In this document: in pieces, positions 7,638 through 15,330 of the stretch
Layout of the letters: each line of letters opens with the position of its first letter
Position numbering within the stretch: position 1 is the first letter of the stretch
From: Thiosulfatihalobacter marinus
GTDB taxonomy: Bacteria > Pseudomonadota > Alphaproteobacteria > Rhodobacterales > Rhodobacteraceae
Length of the DNA stretch: 35,576 bases
Direction: 5' to 3'
Assembly: GCF_016019955.1 (NCBI RefSeq)
Contig: NZ_JAECRZ010000021.1
Location: 1 to 35,576, forward strand
Program-made: the position numbers and the translations under genes
Notes under the pieces: generated by a model
The model's database searches: none
Seen by the model: only the letters and a program-made list of their open reading frames with translations
Told to the model about the DNA's origin: nothing

Positions 7638-8128
7638 CAATGCGCCGCTGCGTGCCCTGGCCCGACAAGCGCCTGCGCACAGCCGCCGCAGCGGTGGAGG
7701 CGATCACCGACGAGGTGCGGCAGGTCTGGCAGGATCTGATCGACACGATGGAAGCGATGCCCGGTGTGGGCATGGGGGCCAACCAGATCGGTGTCATGCT
7801 GCGGCTGGTGGTGGTGGATGCCAGCCAGGAGCGCGGTCAGGTGGTGCGGATGGCCAATCCCCAGATCCTGCATGCCAGCGTTCAGCTGCGCGCCCATGAA
7901 GAGGCCAGCCCGAATCTGCCCGGCGTTTCGGCCCGGATCGAACGGCCCCGCGCGGTGACAGTGCGCTACATGAATGAAAACGGAGAGATCGCCGAAAAGG
8001 ATTTTGTCGGGCTGTGGGCCACGTCGGTGCAACACCAGATCGATCATATCAACGGCAGGATGTATTTCGACCACCTGAGCAAGGTGAAACGCGACATGCT
8101 GATCAGGAAAGCACGCAAGCTGCGGTAG
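7634..8128 (+). CDS. Deformylase-like protein lacking catalytic residues
   Basis: The third tandem copy, 164 residues, ATGA-coupled to the second. It aligns along its full length with the other two, but the motifs have changed: GVGMGANQ replaces GxGLAAPQ (residues 44-51), EASPN replaces EGCLS so the metal-ligand Cys is Ser92, and QHQIDH replaces QHEIDH so the catalytic Glu is Gln135. The two metal His residues (134, 138) remain. Peptide deformylase activity is unlikely. The frame is open and well conserved, and the protein keeps the basic C-terminal helix (KVKRDMLIRKARKL), so it does not look like a decaying pseudogene. A binding or regulatory role at the ribosome is inference. Databases usually label such proteins as peptide deformylase. 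Confidence 0.88.
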   Translation: MTMRRCVPWPDKRLRTAAAAVEAITDEVRQVWQDLIDTMEAMPGVGMGANQIGVMLRLVVVDASQERGQVVRMANPQILHASVQLRAHEEASPNLPGVSARIERPRAVTVRYMNENGEIAEKDFVGLWATSVQHQIDHINGRMYFDHLSKVKRDMLIRKARKLR

Positions 8129-8133
8129 GGTAC

Positions 8134-8176
8134 AAAATTCTTCGAAGAATTTTGCCAAGGAAATTTTGAAATTTCT
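8134..8176. repeat. Dispersed double-palindrome repeat, copy A
   Basis: A perfect 20-base palindrome AAAATTCTTCGAAGAATTTT (8134-8153), then GCC, then an imperfect palindrome AAGGAAATTT-TG-AAATTTCTTT (8157-8178 region). It lies between the deformylase-like gene and fmt. The same two-part structure recurs at 13484-13526. It could form two RNA or DNA hairpins. Confidence 0.75.
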
Positions 8177-8207
8177 TTGCGCCGGTTGAGAGGGAAGGGC
8201 ACAGACA

Positions 8208-9113
8208 ATGCGGATCGTATTCATGGGCACGCCGGAGTTTTCGGTTCCTGTTCTCGATGCACTGGTAGAGGCGGGCCACGACATCGCCGCCGTCTATTGT
8301 CAGCCCCCCCGCCCTGCCGGGCGCGGCAAGAAGGACCGTCCCACGCCCGTCCATGCCCGCGCGGCGGAACTGGGGCTGATGGTGCGTCACCCGGTTTCTC
8401 TGAAAGGCGCCGCAGAACAGGCCGAATTTGCCGCTTTGCGGACGGATGTCGCCGTGGTGGTGGCCTATGGGCTGATCCTGCCACAGCCGGTTCTGGACGC
8501 ACCTGCGCATGGTTGCCTCAATATCCATGCCAGCCTGCTGCCACGCTGGCGCGGCGCGGCGCCAATTCACCGGGCGATCATGGCCGGGGATGCGCAAACC
8601 GGCATCTGTATCATGCAGATGGAGGCCGGGCTGGATACCGGGCCGGTTCTGCTCCGGTCGACGACGCCCATTCGGGCCGAGGAGACCACAGCCAGCCTGC
8701 ATGACCGCCTTTCGGGCATGGGTGCGGCCCTGATTGTCAGGGCGCTGGACAGCCTGGACACCCTGACGCCCATGCCGCAGCCCGAAGAGGGCGTGACCTA
8801 TGCCCACAAGATCGACAAATCCGAGGCCCGCATCGACTGGGTCGCACCCGCCGAAGAGGTTGACCGCAAAATCCGCGGCCTGTCCCCCTTTCCCGGCGCC
8901 TGGACCGAGATCGACGGGCAGCGTGTCAAGCTGCTGGCCTCGCGGCTGGCGACGGGCGCCGGCAACCCCGGTACATTGCTGGATGATACGCTGACCGTGG
9001 CCTGTGGGCGCGGCGCGATACAGCTTCTGCGCTTGCAACGGGCGGGCAAGGGCGCGCAGGATGCCCGGACATTCTTGCGCGGCTTTCCACTTGATAAGGG
9101 CCGCCAGTTTTAG
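8208..9113 (+). CDS. fmt: Methionyl-tRNA formyltransferase
   Basis: Transfers a formyl group from 10-formyl-THF to Met-tRNAfMet for translation initiation. The 301-residue protein has the N-terminal Rossmann formyltransferase domain starting [17 protein letters not shown], the catalytic signature [16 protein letters not shown], and the metal and folate-site segment [16 protein letters not shown]. The C-terminal OB-fold tRNA-binding domain begins near residue 205 ([14 protein letters not shown]). The ATG at 8208 starts directly at the fold. Fmt and deformylase act on the same formyl group, and their adjacency is widespread in bacteria. The gap to the preceding gene is 79 bases and holds repeat copy A, so it may not be fully co-transcribed. 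Confidence 0.97.
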   Translation: MRIVFMGTPEFSVPVLDALVEAGHDIAAVYCQPPRPAGRGKKDRPTPVHARAAELGLMVRHPVSLKGAAEQAEFAALRTDVAVVVAYGLILPQPVLDAPAHGCLNIHASLLPRWRGAAPIHRAIMAGDAQTGICIMQMEAGLDTGPVLLRSTTPIRAEETTASLHDRLSGMGAALIVRALDSLDTLTPMPQPEEGVTYAHKIDKSEARIDWVAPAEEVDRKIRGLSPFPGAWTEIDGQRVKLLASRLATGAGNPGTLLDDTLTVACGRGAIQLLRLQRAGKGAQDARTFLRGFPLDKGRQF

Positions 9114-9122
9114 GAGAGGCGC

Positions 9123-9359
9123 ATGTTCTTTACCTTTTTCGGCACGGTGATCATCGCCGGAATCATCGGGTACGCCTCCGAGCGCACGGGGTTCACCCGC
9201 AATGGCTATATCCCATCGATCATCATCTGTGTCGGAGGCGCATTCCTGTTCTACATGGTCAGCCGCATGTTCCAGATCGGGTTCGGCAGCCCGGGGCTGA
9301 ACGCCATCATCAGCTCGGTCGGGGCGCTGATCATCGTGCCAACCCACTGGCGCAGATAG
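9123..9359 (+). CDS. Small membrane protein, GlsB/YeaQ/YmgE-like
   Basis: A 78-residue, very hydrophobic protein with three predicted membrane segments: FFGTVIIAGIIGYA, IPSIIICVGGAFLFYMV and LNAIISSVGALIIVPTH. The glycine-rich pattern and the C-terminal IISSVGALIIV resemble the transglycosylase-associated GlsB/YeaQ/YmgE family; this match is by eye and only moderate. The start ATG has a clear AGGAG Shine-Dalgarno, and it follows fmt by nine bases, so it is probably the last gene of that transcript. Its role is unknown; in other bacteria the family is linked to envelope stress. Confidence 0.7.
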   Translation: MFFTFFGTVIIAGIIGYASERTGFTRNGYIPSIIICVGGAFLFYMVSRMFQIGFGSPGLNAIISSVGALIIVPTHWRR

Positions 9360-9488
9360 AGTCCAACAGGGCACAGTCTGAACAAAAATCGAAAAATTGT
9401 AGACGTCTGCCGCCGCCTCGCGTTAAGATTCCATTCATAAACGCGGCCGCCTGAACGAGCCGCACCCTATATATGAGGCAGCAGAGCA

Positions 9489-10499
9489 GTGGCTTTCTTC
9501 GGATTCGGAGGCGATACAGCCGCGCCGAAAGTGACCGTTGTGACCACCATGAAGGACGAGGGGGCCTATATCCTCGACTGGGTGGCGCATTACCGGGCGC
9601 TGGGGGCGACGGATATCGTCGTATTTACAAATGATTGCAGCGACCAGACAGACCTGATCCTGCGTAACCTCAACCGCATGGGCGAAGTGCATCACCGGTT
9701 CAACCGCGTGATGCGGCGCGGCCCGCACAAAAGCGCGCTGATGTGGGGCGAACACGAGGCCGCCGTGCGCGAGGCCGACTGGATCCTGGTCGTGGATGTG
9801 GACGAGTACCTGCAAATCAACGTGGGCGACGGTACGTTCAAGGCGCTGATCGACAGCTTTCCCGGCGTGGATGCCATTTCGCTGGTGTGGCGCATCTTTG
9901 GCAATGCCGGGGTGCAGGACATTACCGACACGCCGGTGCCGATGCAATTCACCCGCACGCAACCCGCCCAGGGACGCGAGGGCGAGCACCGCTTCTTCAA
10001 GACCCTGTTCCGCAATGACCGCACCATGTTCAACCGCATGGGCGTGCACCGCCCCTTCATCGAACAGAACGCGGGGCCCATCAACTGGATCACACCCGAC
10101 GGCACCCGGTTTGACGCGCGCCAGATCAAGGGCGCGCTGCATGTGAACACGGGCTATGGCTATGAGGTGGCACAGCTCAATCACTACGCGCTGCGGTCGA
10201 TGGATTCCTTCCTCAACAAACAGCGCCGCGGCCGGGCCAATCACGTCAAGGGCAAGATCGATCTGAAATACTGGCTGAAATTCGACCACAACGATGTCGA
10301 GGACGAGGCGCTGGCCAACAGCTTCAACCGGGCGCTCAAGGTCAAGGATCTCTTGTTGCGCGATGCCGCGCTGGCCAAACATCACGTGGCGGCGTTTGAC
10401 TGGGCACGGGATCGGGCGCTCAAGGCGCGGCGCCAGCCCATGGCAAAGACATTCCTTGCCAAGCTGGAGCAGCGCACCGAGTTGGATCTGGCCGCCTGA
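9489..10499 (+). CDS. Glycosyltransferase family 2 (PF13704-type)
   Basis: The 336-residue cytoplasmic protein has the nucleotide-sugar-binding start VTVVTTMKDEGAYILDWVAHYRAL, then TDIVVFTNDCSDQTD, and the DxD-type metal site VVDVDEY near residue 105. This arrangement is typical of the glyco_tranf_2_4 group that is abundant in Rhodobacteraceae. The GTG at 9489 is the start; the next ATG (9549) would remove the first beta strand. A TATATA box lies about 20 bases upstream but without a good -35. Only 35 bases separate it from the methyltransferase that follows, so the pair probably acts together on a surface glycan. The acceptor and sugar are not predictable. Confidence 0.85.
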   Translation: MAFFGFGGDTAAPKVTVVTTMKDEGAYILDWVAHYRALGATDIVVFTNDCSDQTDLILRNLNRMGEVHHRFNRVMRRGPHKSALMWGEHEAAVREADWILVVDVDEYLQINVGDGTFKALIDSFPGVDAISLVWRIFGNAGVQDITDTPVPMQFTRTQPAQGREGEHRFFKTLFRNDRTMFNRMGVHRPFIEQNAGPINWITPDGTRFDARQIKGALHVNTGYGYEVAQLNHYALRSMDSFLNKQRRGRANHVKGKIDLKYWLKFDHNDVEDEALANSFNRALKVKDLLLRDAALAKHHVAAFDWARDRALKARRQPMAKTFLAKLEQRTELDLAA

Positions 10500-10534
10500 T
10501 CGGCCTGATATCTTTCACCTTACTGGAGCCTGAC

Positions 10535-11296
10535 ATGGCCATATCTGACACTCTTGCCGCGCGCATCATGGACGTGGTGTGCGAGTACAATCTTGGCGGC
10601 AATATCGTCATGCTGGGGCGCCAGCGCTGGATCGGCAAACGGCGCAAACGCTCGGCGGCGCTGTTCGATACCACGCTTGAACGTCATTTTCCGGGGCTGA
10701 CCGAGAACGATCTCAAGAACGCCGACGATCATTTCTGCGAAACGTTTTTTCGCAAGATTGGCTTTGACAAGATCGACAGCATGGACGTGTCCGATTTCGA
10801 GGACGCATCAATCGTGCAGGATCTGGCCGGAGAACTGCCCGACGATCTGACAGGCCGGTTCGACGTGGTCTATGACGGGGGCACCTGCGAGCATGTCTTT
10901 GACCTGCCCACCGCCTATCGCAACATTCACAAAATGCTGAAACCGGGCGGCGTGCTGATCGGCCATTCGCCCTCCAACAACTGGATCAACCACGGTTTTT
11001 ACCAGATCACGCCGGAAATGGTGTATGGGTTCTGGGAGAAAACGCTGGGCTATGACGTGTTGCAATGCGCCTTGCAGCCCATGCTGCCGATGTTCGCCAA
11101 TCGCGTCGTGACCACGTCCAACCCCAACAGGACCGGCGTGCGCCCGCGCCTTCAGGGCAAGCTGCCCGAAGGCCCGGTGATCCTGACCTATGCGGTGCGC
11201 AAACCGCTGGAAGGGGCCGGGGACGGCAGCGACAAGGTTTATCAGACCGATTATCAGAAGCGCTGGAATGACAGCGCCGGGATCGCCGCCGAGTGA
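10535..11296 (+). CDS. Class I SAM-dependent methyltransferase-like protein
   Basis: A 253-residue protein. The region around residue 110 (RFDVVYDGGTCEHVFDLPTAYRN, then KMLKPGGVLIGHSPSNNW) matches motifs II and III of class I methyltransferases; motif I is weak, so SAM binding is inferred. The SDGGT/EHV pattern with a following NHGFYQ segment is like methyltransferases found in polysaccharide clusters. The ATG at 10535 has GGAG seven bases ahead. It is co-directional with the glycosyltransferase and probably co-transcribed. It could act on a sugar residue or a lipid carrier. The C-terminal tail is charged and low in conservation. Confidence 0.75.
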   Translation: MAISDTLAARIMDVVCEYNLGGNIVMLGRQRWIGKRRKRSAALFDTTLERHFPGLTENDLKNADDHFCETFFRKIGFDKIDSMDVSDFEDASIVQDLAGELPDDLTGRFDVVYDGGTCEHVFDLPTAYRNIHKMLKPGGVLIGHSPSNNWINHGFYQITPEMVYGFWEKTLGYDVLQCALQPMLPMFANRVVTTSNPNRTGVRPRLQGKLPEGPVILTYAVRKPLEGAGDGSDKVYQTDYQKRWNDSAGIAAE

Positions 11297-11383
11297 TCTT
11301 CAAAGCGTTCCGCCAATAACCTGACACACCGGATTTTGGCGCAGCGCGCGAACCACTGATATCTTGCGCGGTGGTCCGCCTTG

Positions 11384-11398
11384 TCCCTGTCTCAGGGA
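11384..11398. terminator. Weak hairpin between convergent genes
   Basis: TCCCTG-TCT-CAGGGA forms a 6-bp stem, flanked by CCGCC and GGCGG that could extend it. It lies between the methyltransferase stop (11296) and the rnhA stop (11413). There is no T-run, so rho-independent termination is uncertain. Confidence 0.3.
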
Positions 11399-11412
11399 TA
11401 AAGCGGGCGGCT

Positions 11413-11874
11413 TCAGGCTTGCGTGGCGCCGGGTTTGAACGGCGCCATGCCCGCGCGGGCCAGCTCGTCGGCGCGCTCGTTCTCCGGGTGCCCGGCATGG
11501 CCCTTGACCCATTCCCAGGTCACGTCATGGCGGGCCTGTGCAGCGTCAAGCCGTTGCCACAGCTCGACATTCTTCAACCCGCCCTTCTTTTTCCAGCCGT
11601 TGCGCTTCCAGCCGTGGATCCACTTGGTGATCCCGTCCTTCACATAGGCGCTGTCGGTCACAACCGTGATCCTGCTGGGCCGCTCCAGCGTTTCCAGCGC
11701 CATGATCGCGGCCATCAGCTCCATACGGTTGTTGGTGGTCTCGGCATCGCCGCCCGAAAGCGTGCGCTCCTTCAGAACCGCGCCGTCCTGCATCGCGCGC
11801 ATCAGCACGCCCCAGCCGCCGGGGCCGGGATTGCCGGAACAGGCACCGTCAGTATAGGCAAAAAGATCAGGCAC
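11413..11874 (-). CDS. rnhA: Ribonuclease HI
   Basis: Degrades the RNA strand of RNA-DNA hybrids (R-loops, Okazaki primers). The 153-residue protein carries the four catalytic acids at D9 ([16 protein letters not shown]), E52 ([10 protein letters not shown]), D74 ([10 protein letters not shown]) and D136 (NERADELAR), plus H126 in the flexible loop [10 protein letters not shown]. The basic handle [10 protein letters not shown] is present. The start is GTG at 11874, overlapping the preceding methyltransferase by eight bases, so it is the third gene of an ispH-methyltransferase-rnhA run. Confidence 0.97.
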   Translation of the reverse strand: MPDLFAYTDGACSGNPGPGGWGVLMRAMQDGAVLKERTLSGGDAETTNNRMELMAAIMALETLERPSRITVVTDSAYVKDGITKWIHGWKRNGWKKKGGLKNVELWQRLDAAQARHDVTWEWVKGHAGHPENERADELARAGMAPFKPGATQA

Positions 11875-12454
11875 GGGCAGTCATCAGGATAAAAGCGTCC
11901 ACATTTCCAGACAGTCCCATGCCCTCTCCGGTCACGGCTTGCAACAACGAAAACCCCGCTTCTTCAAGGTGATCGCGCAGTTCGGTTTCCGAGTAGTAGG
12001 CATAGAACCGGCCCAGCCCGTCGCGCGCCTCGCCGGTTCCCAGCTTCAGGCCAAGAAACAGGCAACCGCCGTCGCGCAGGGCGCGTTTGATCGCGCGCAA
12101 ATGGCGCGGAAACGCGGCCCTGGGGACGTGCAGCAGGGAAAAGCTGGCGAACACGCCGTCATAAGCATCTGCCTCGGTGAGATCGCCAAACGTGCCAAGG
12201 CGCGCATCGATCCCGTTTTCCCTCGCCGCGTCGACAAATTCCGGCGTGGCGTCCAGCGCGGTGACGTGAAACCCACGCCTTTGCAACTCCACCGCGTGCA
12301 ATCCGGGGCCGCAACCCAGATCGAACACATGGGCGCCGGGGGGCAGTGCCGCGCAGAACATGTCCAGCGCGTCCTGGTGGTCTTTTGTGACCGGTAGCGC
12401 GGCATAATCCCTGTGCTTGCGCGCATAGACGTTCAGGGTTTCGGTGTCGCTCAT
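11867..12454 (-). CDS. Class I SAM-dependent methyltransferase
   Basis: A 195-residue cytoplasmic methyltransferase of the Methyltransf_25/11 type. Motif I is clear: [16 protein letters not shown], followed by the acidic end of strand two ([18 protein letters not shown]), motif III-like [13 protein letters not shown] and the post-motif [14 protein letters not shown]. The substrate is not apparent; a small-molecule or tellurite/thiol-type activity is common in similar proteins. The ATG at 12454 overlaps the ispH stop by four bases, and its own stop overlaps rnhA by eight. It is therefore translationally coupled on both sides. Confidence 0.88.
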   Translation of the reverse strand: MSDTETLNVYARKHRDYAALPVTKDHQDALDMFCAALPPGAHVFDLGCGPGLHAVELQRRGFHVTALDATPEFVDAARENGIDARLGTFGDLTEADAYDGVFASFSLLHVPRAAFPRHLRAIKRALRDGGCLFLGLKLGTGEARDGLGRFYAYYSETELRDHLEEAGFSLLQAVTGEGMGLSGNVDAFILMTARA

Positions 12455-13410
12455 GCCTCCATCTCGATATCGCGCAACACGCGGGGCACTTTGAAATTCA
12501 CCCGCTCGACGGCGGTTTCCACCTGCTCCACCGTCACGTCGAACCGGTCGCGAAAGGCGTCGATTACCTCGTTCACCAACACTTCGGGCGCGCTGGCTCC
12601 GGCGGTGATGCCCACGGATCGCACGCCGTCCAGGGCGCGCCAGTCGATCTCGGCGGCGCGCTGCACCAATTGGCTGTAGGCACAGCCATTCTTGGCGCCC
12701 ACCTCGACCAGGCGGCGCGAGTTGGAGGAATTCGGCGCCCCCACCACAAGGATCGCATCCACCCCGGGCGCAATCGCCTTCACGGCTTCCTGCCGGTTGG
12801 TGGTGGCGTAACAGATATCTTCCTTGTGCGGGCCGACAATATTGGGAAAACGGGCCTGCAAGGCGGCGACAATGCCGATCGTGTCGTCCACCGACAGCGT
12901 GGTCTGGGTGACAAAGGCCAGCTTGTCAGGGTCGCGCACCGTGATCCTGTTCACATCCTCTTCGGTTTCCACCAGCAACACTTCGCCTTCGGGCAATTGC
13001 CCCATCGTGCCAATGGTTTCGGGGTGGCCCGCATGGCCGATCATGACGATCTGAAGACCGTTTTCGGAATGGCGCTCGGCCTCGATATGCACCTTCGATA
13101 CCAGCGGACAGGTGGCATCGACATAGATCATCTCACGCCTTGCGGCTTCGGCGGGCACGGTTTTGGCAACCCCATGGGCCGAAAAGATCACCGGACGGTC
13201 GTCCGGGCAGTCGTCCAGTTCCTCGACAAAGACAGCGCCCTTGGCCCGCAGGCCATCCACCACGAACTTGTTATGTACAATTTCGTGGCGCACATAGACA
13301 GGCGCGCCCCATTTTTGCAGCGCCATTTCGACGATCTTGATGGCCCGGTCCACTCCGGCGCAGAAACCGCGCGGGGCGGCCAGATGAATGGTCAGGGGGG
13401 GCTTGGTCAT
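12451..13410 (-). CDS. ispH: 4-hydroxy-3-methylbut-2-enyl diphosphate reductase
   Basis: The last enzyme of the MEP isoprenoid pathway, converting HMBPP to IPP and DMAPP with a [4Fe-4S] cluster. The 319-residue protein has the three cluster cysteines C17 ([11 protein letters not shown]), C101 ([12 protein letters not shown]) and C200 ([14 protein letters not shown]). Substrate-site residues are H46 in [10 protein letters not shown]79 in FSAHGV, and the HPE motif with E131. The SSNSRRL and TAGASAP blocks also match. It is first in a three-gene overlapping run with a methyltransferase and rnhA. The ATG at 13410 gives the standard N terminus. It is IspH/LytB with little doubt. Confidence 0.97.
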   Translation of the reverse strand: MTKPPLTIHLAAPRGFCAGVDRAIKIVEMALQKWGAPVYVRHEIVHNKFVVDGLRAKGAVFVEELDDCPDDRPVIFSAHGVAKTVPAEAARREMIYVDATCPLVSKVHIEAERHSENGLQIVMIGHAGHPETIGTMGQLPEGEVLLVETEEDVNRITVRDPDKLAFVTQTTLSVDDTIGIVAALQARFPNIVGPHKEDICYATTNRQEAVKAIAPGVDAILVVGAPNSSNSRRLVEVGAKNGCAYSQLVQRAAEIDWRALDGVRSVGITAGASAPEVLVNEVIDAFRDRFDVTVEQVETAVERVNFKVPRVLRDIEMEA

Positions 13411-13483
13411 GTTGGCCTCATTCGCGTTTGCCGCATTGGTAAGCCGTTGCGCGCGCGCGGTCCAGCCATCCGCGCGAGTGGCG

Positions 13484-13526
13484 AAAATTCTTCAAAGAAT
13501 TTTGCCAGGAAAATTCGAATTTTCCT
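13484..13526. repeat. Dispersed double-palindrome repeat, copy B
   Basis: AAAATTCTTCAAAGAATTTT (13484-13503; one centre base differs from copy A at 8134), then GCC, then the perfect 20-base palindrome AGGAAAATTCGAATTTTCCT (13507-13526), then TGCGC as in copy A. It lies upstream of ispH and downstream of the NYN gene terminator. The shared two-hairpin architecture with copy A makes chance unlikely. Confidence 0.78.
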
Positions 13527-13555
13527 GCGCGCCCGAAACGCGGGGCGGGGTAAGG

Positions 13556-13581
13556 AAAAACCGGGGCGCATGGCCCCGGTT
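13556..13581 (-). terminator. Rho-independent terminator of the NYN-domain gene
   Basis: Read on the minus strand, AACCGGGGC-CATGC-GCCCCGGTT forms a 9-bp GC-rich stem running straight into a T-run (five T in total). It begins five bases past the stop codon of the gene at 13586. A textbook intrinsic terminator. Confidence 0.9.
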
Positions 13582-13585
13582 GATC

Positions 13586-14161
13586 CTATTTGTCGCTGTA
13601 CTCGACTTCGCGGTCGCGGTCAGGCATCGGTTCGCGCGGGGGCCGTCCGATCACTTCGCGCAATCCGTCCAGCTCGATAAAGTTGTCGGCCTGGCGGCGC
13701 AGCTCGTCCGAGATCATGGGCGGCTGGCTGCGGATGGTTGACACCACCGAAACACGCACGCCTTGCCGTTGCAGGCTTTCCACCAGCGGCCGGAAATCCC
13801 CATCTCCGGAAAACAGCACGATATGATCCACGCGCGGCGCCAGCTCCATCGCATCCACAGCCAGCTCGATATCCATGTTCCCCTTGACCTTGCGGCGGCC
13901 CTGGGAGTCTGTGTACTCCTTGGCCGGCTTGGTCACCATGGTAAAGCCGTTGTAATGCAGCCAGTCCACCAGCGGGCGGATCGGAGAATACTCGTCATTC
14001 TCCAATAGCGCCGTATAGTAGAAGGCCCGAAGCAGTTTGCCGCGCCGCATGAACTCTTGTCGGAGCAGTTTATAGTCGATATCGAATCCCAGCGACTTGG
14101 CCGCTGCATACAGATTCGACCCGTCAATGAACAGCGCAAGCCGTTCGTCTTTATAAAACAT
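13586..14161 (-). CDS. NYN-domain (LabA/DUF88-type) putative ribonuclease
   Basis: A 191-residue PIN-like NYN-domain protein, a fold that usually cleaves RNA with a metal cluster of aspartates. Visible acidic residues are D13 in LFIDGSNLY, D97 in KGNMDIELAVDAM, and D120/D122 in FSGDGDFRPLVE, the normal NYN set. The ATG at 14161 follows AAGGA eight bases upstream; an in-frame ATG at 14266 adds 35 unconserved residues. The C-terminal tail (PREPMPDRDREVEYSD) is polar and probably disordered. The gene ends in a strong terminator and has no operon partner. The RNA target is unknown. Confidence 0.88.
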   Translation of the reverse strand: MFYKDERLALFIDGSNLYAAAKSLGFDIDYKLLRQEFMRRGKLLRAFYYTALLENDEYSPIRPLVDWLHYNGFTMVTKPAKEYTDSQGRRKVKGNMDIELAVDAMELAPRVDHIVLFSGDGDFRPLVESLQRQGVRVSVVSTIRSQPPMISDELRRQADNFIELDGLREVIGRPPREPMPDRDREVEYSDK

Positions 14162-14315
14162 CAATAATGTCCTTTCTGACTCTGCTGCGCCTTGAGAAGT
14201 CCCGTGAGTGTAAATATTGCAGGCGCAACAGGTCATATAGGGTAATGAAATTCCGCGCACCTTCAAGAGATCGCGCGTGATTTTGCAAGGCTACGTGACA
14301 AAAGGTTAACAAAAA

Positions 14316-14876
14316 GTGAATGAACTTGGCCTGTTAGCGCTGGGCGGCAACCTTCCTTCCGTCGCAGGACCCCCGGCACAAACCCTTGCCGCCGCGCTCG
14401 CGGCGCTGAATTCGGGCGAAATCCGGCTTTGCGCGGTGAGTCGATTCTTTGCCACTCCCTGCTTTCCGGCCGGGGCCGGACCCGACTATGTCAACGCGGC
14501 CGCCAGCTTTGTGACAACGCTGTCGCCGGGCCAGGTGCTGGACCGGCTGCACGCAATCGAGGCCGCGTTTGGCCGCGCGCGGGTGCAGCGTTGGGGCATG
14601 CGCACGCTGGACCTGGACCTGATCGCCTGCGGCGACCGCGTGCTGCCCGATGCCGGCATCCAGCGCGCCTGGCGGGAGTTGCCGCCCCGGGCGCAGGCGC
14701 AAAACGCCCCGTCAGACCTGATTCTTCCGCATCCCCGCTTGCAGGATCGTGCCTTTGTGCTTGGCCCGCTGTGCGACATCGCCGGCCAGTGGCGCCACCC
14801 GGTTCTCGGACACAGCGTGGCGGAAATGTATTCCGCCCTGCCAGAAAGTGACCGGGCGGCCCTGAAGCCTCTGTAA
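14316..14876 (+). CDS. folK: 2-amino-4-hydroxy-6-hydroxymethyldihydropteridine pyrophosphokinase
   Basis: Folate-synthesis enzyme that transfers pyrophosphate from ATP to hydroxymethyl-dihydropterin. The 186-residue protein has the HPPK start [10 protein letters not shown], the [17 protein letters not shown] strand, [26 protein letters not shown] (the family signature, with the metal DLD pair), and [14 protein letters not shown]. It carries an insertion around residues 117-132 ([10 protein letters not shown]) compared with the E. coli enzyme. The start codon is GTG at 14316; AAAGG lies ten bases upstream and the promoter-like TTGCAA-N17-TTAACA (14283-14311) sits immediately before, so the leader would be very short. 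Confidence 0.93.
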   Translation: MNELGLLALGGNLPSVAGPPAQTLAAALAALNSGEIRLCAVSRFFATPCFPAGAGPDYVNAAASFVTTLSPGQVLDRLHAIEAAFGRARVQRWGMRTLDLDLIACGDRVLPDAGIQRAWRELPPRAQAQNAPSDLILPHPRLQDRAFVLGPLCDIAGQWRHPVLGHSVAEMYSALPESDRAALKPL

Positions 14877-14882
14877 ATCTGC

Positions 14883-14911
14883 TTGTCAAGGGTGCAAAAC
14901 CCCCTTACATA
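14883..14911 (+). promoter_or_regulatory. Sigma70-type promoter of rpoZ-rsh
   Basis: TTGTCA (14883-14888), 17-base spacer, TACATA (14906-14911). It lies just after the folK stop and about 40 bases ahead of the rpoZ start. Element match and spacing are good for this GC-rich genome. Confidence 0.6.
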
Positions 14912-14949
14912 CACGGCTTCCATCCGATCCCCGAGAACAGGAGTGCCCC

Positions 14950-15303
14950 ATGGCCCGCGTTACCGTAGAAGATTGCGTCGACAAGGTTCCGAACCGTTTC
15001 GAGCTGGTCATGCTTGCCTCGCACCGTGCGCGCGAAATCTCGTCCGGCGCCCCGATCACCCTGGATCGCGACAATGACAAGAACCCGGTTGTCGCCCTGC
15101 GCGAGATTGCCGAGGAAACACAGACCGCGGACGAACTGCGCGAGCGCCTGATCGAGAGTAACCAGAACCAGATCGAGGTGGACGAGCCCGAGGATGACAA
15201 GATGGCGCTTTTGATGGGCGCCGAAAACGATGCCCCGGCCGAGGATGAAATGTCCGAGGAAAAACTGCTGCGCGCGCTGATGGAAGCGCAAGGTCAGGGC
15301 TAA
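14950..15303 (+). CDS. rpoZ: DNA-directed RNA polymerase omega subunit
   Basis: The small subunit that chaperones beta' during RNA polymerase assembly and, in many proteobacteria, forms part of a ppGpp site. The 117-residue protein begins [19 protein letters not shown] and continues [19 protein letters not shown], the strongly conserved omega core, with [12 protein letters not shown] downstream. The acidic C-terminal extension ([17 protein letters not shown]) is typical of alphaproteobacterial omega. The ATG has AGGAG six bases upstream. It is followed after 27 bases by rsh, the ppGpp enzyme, a pairing common in proteobacteria. Confidence 0.98.
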   Translation: MARVTVEDCVDKVPNRFELVMLASHRAREISSGAPITLDRDNDKNPVVALREIAEETQTADELRERLIESNQNQIEVDEPEDDKMALLMGAENDAPAEDEMSEEKLLRALMEAQGQG

Positions 15304-15330
15304 GTCGGACCGGAGGACGGGTAAAGGCGC

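Noticed and set aside
7634..8128. Third deformylase as a pseudogene
   Set aside because: The frame is full length, start- and stop-coupled with its neighbour, and the changes are confined to active-site positions while the fold is kept. It is better read as a non-catalytic paralogue.
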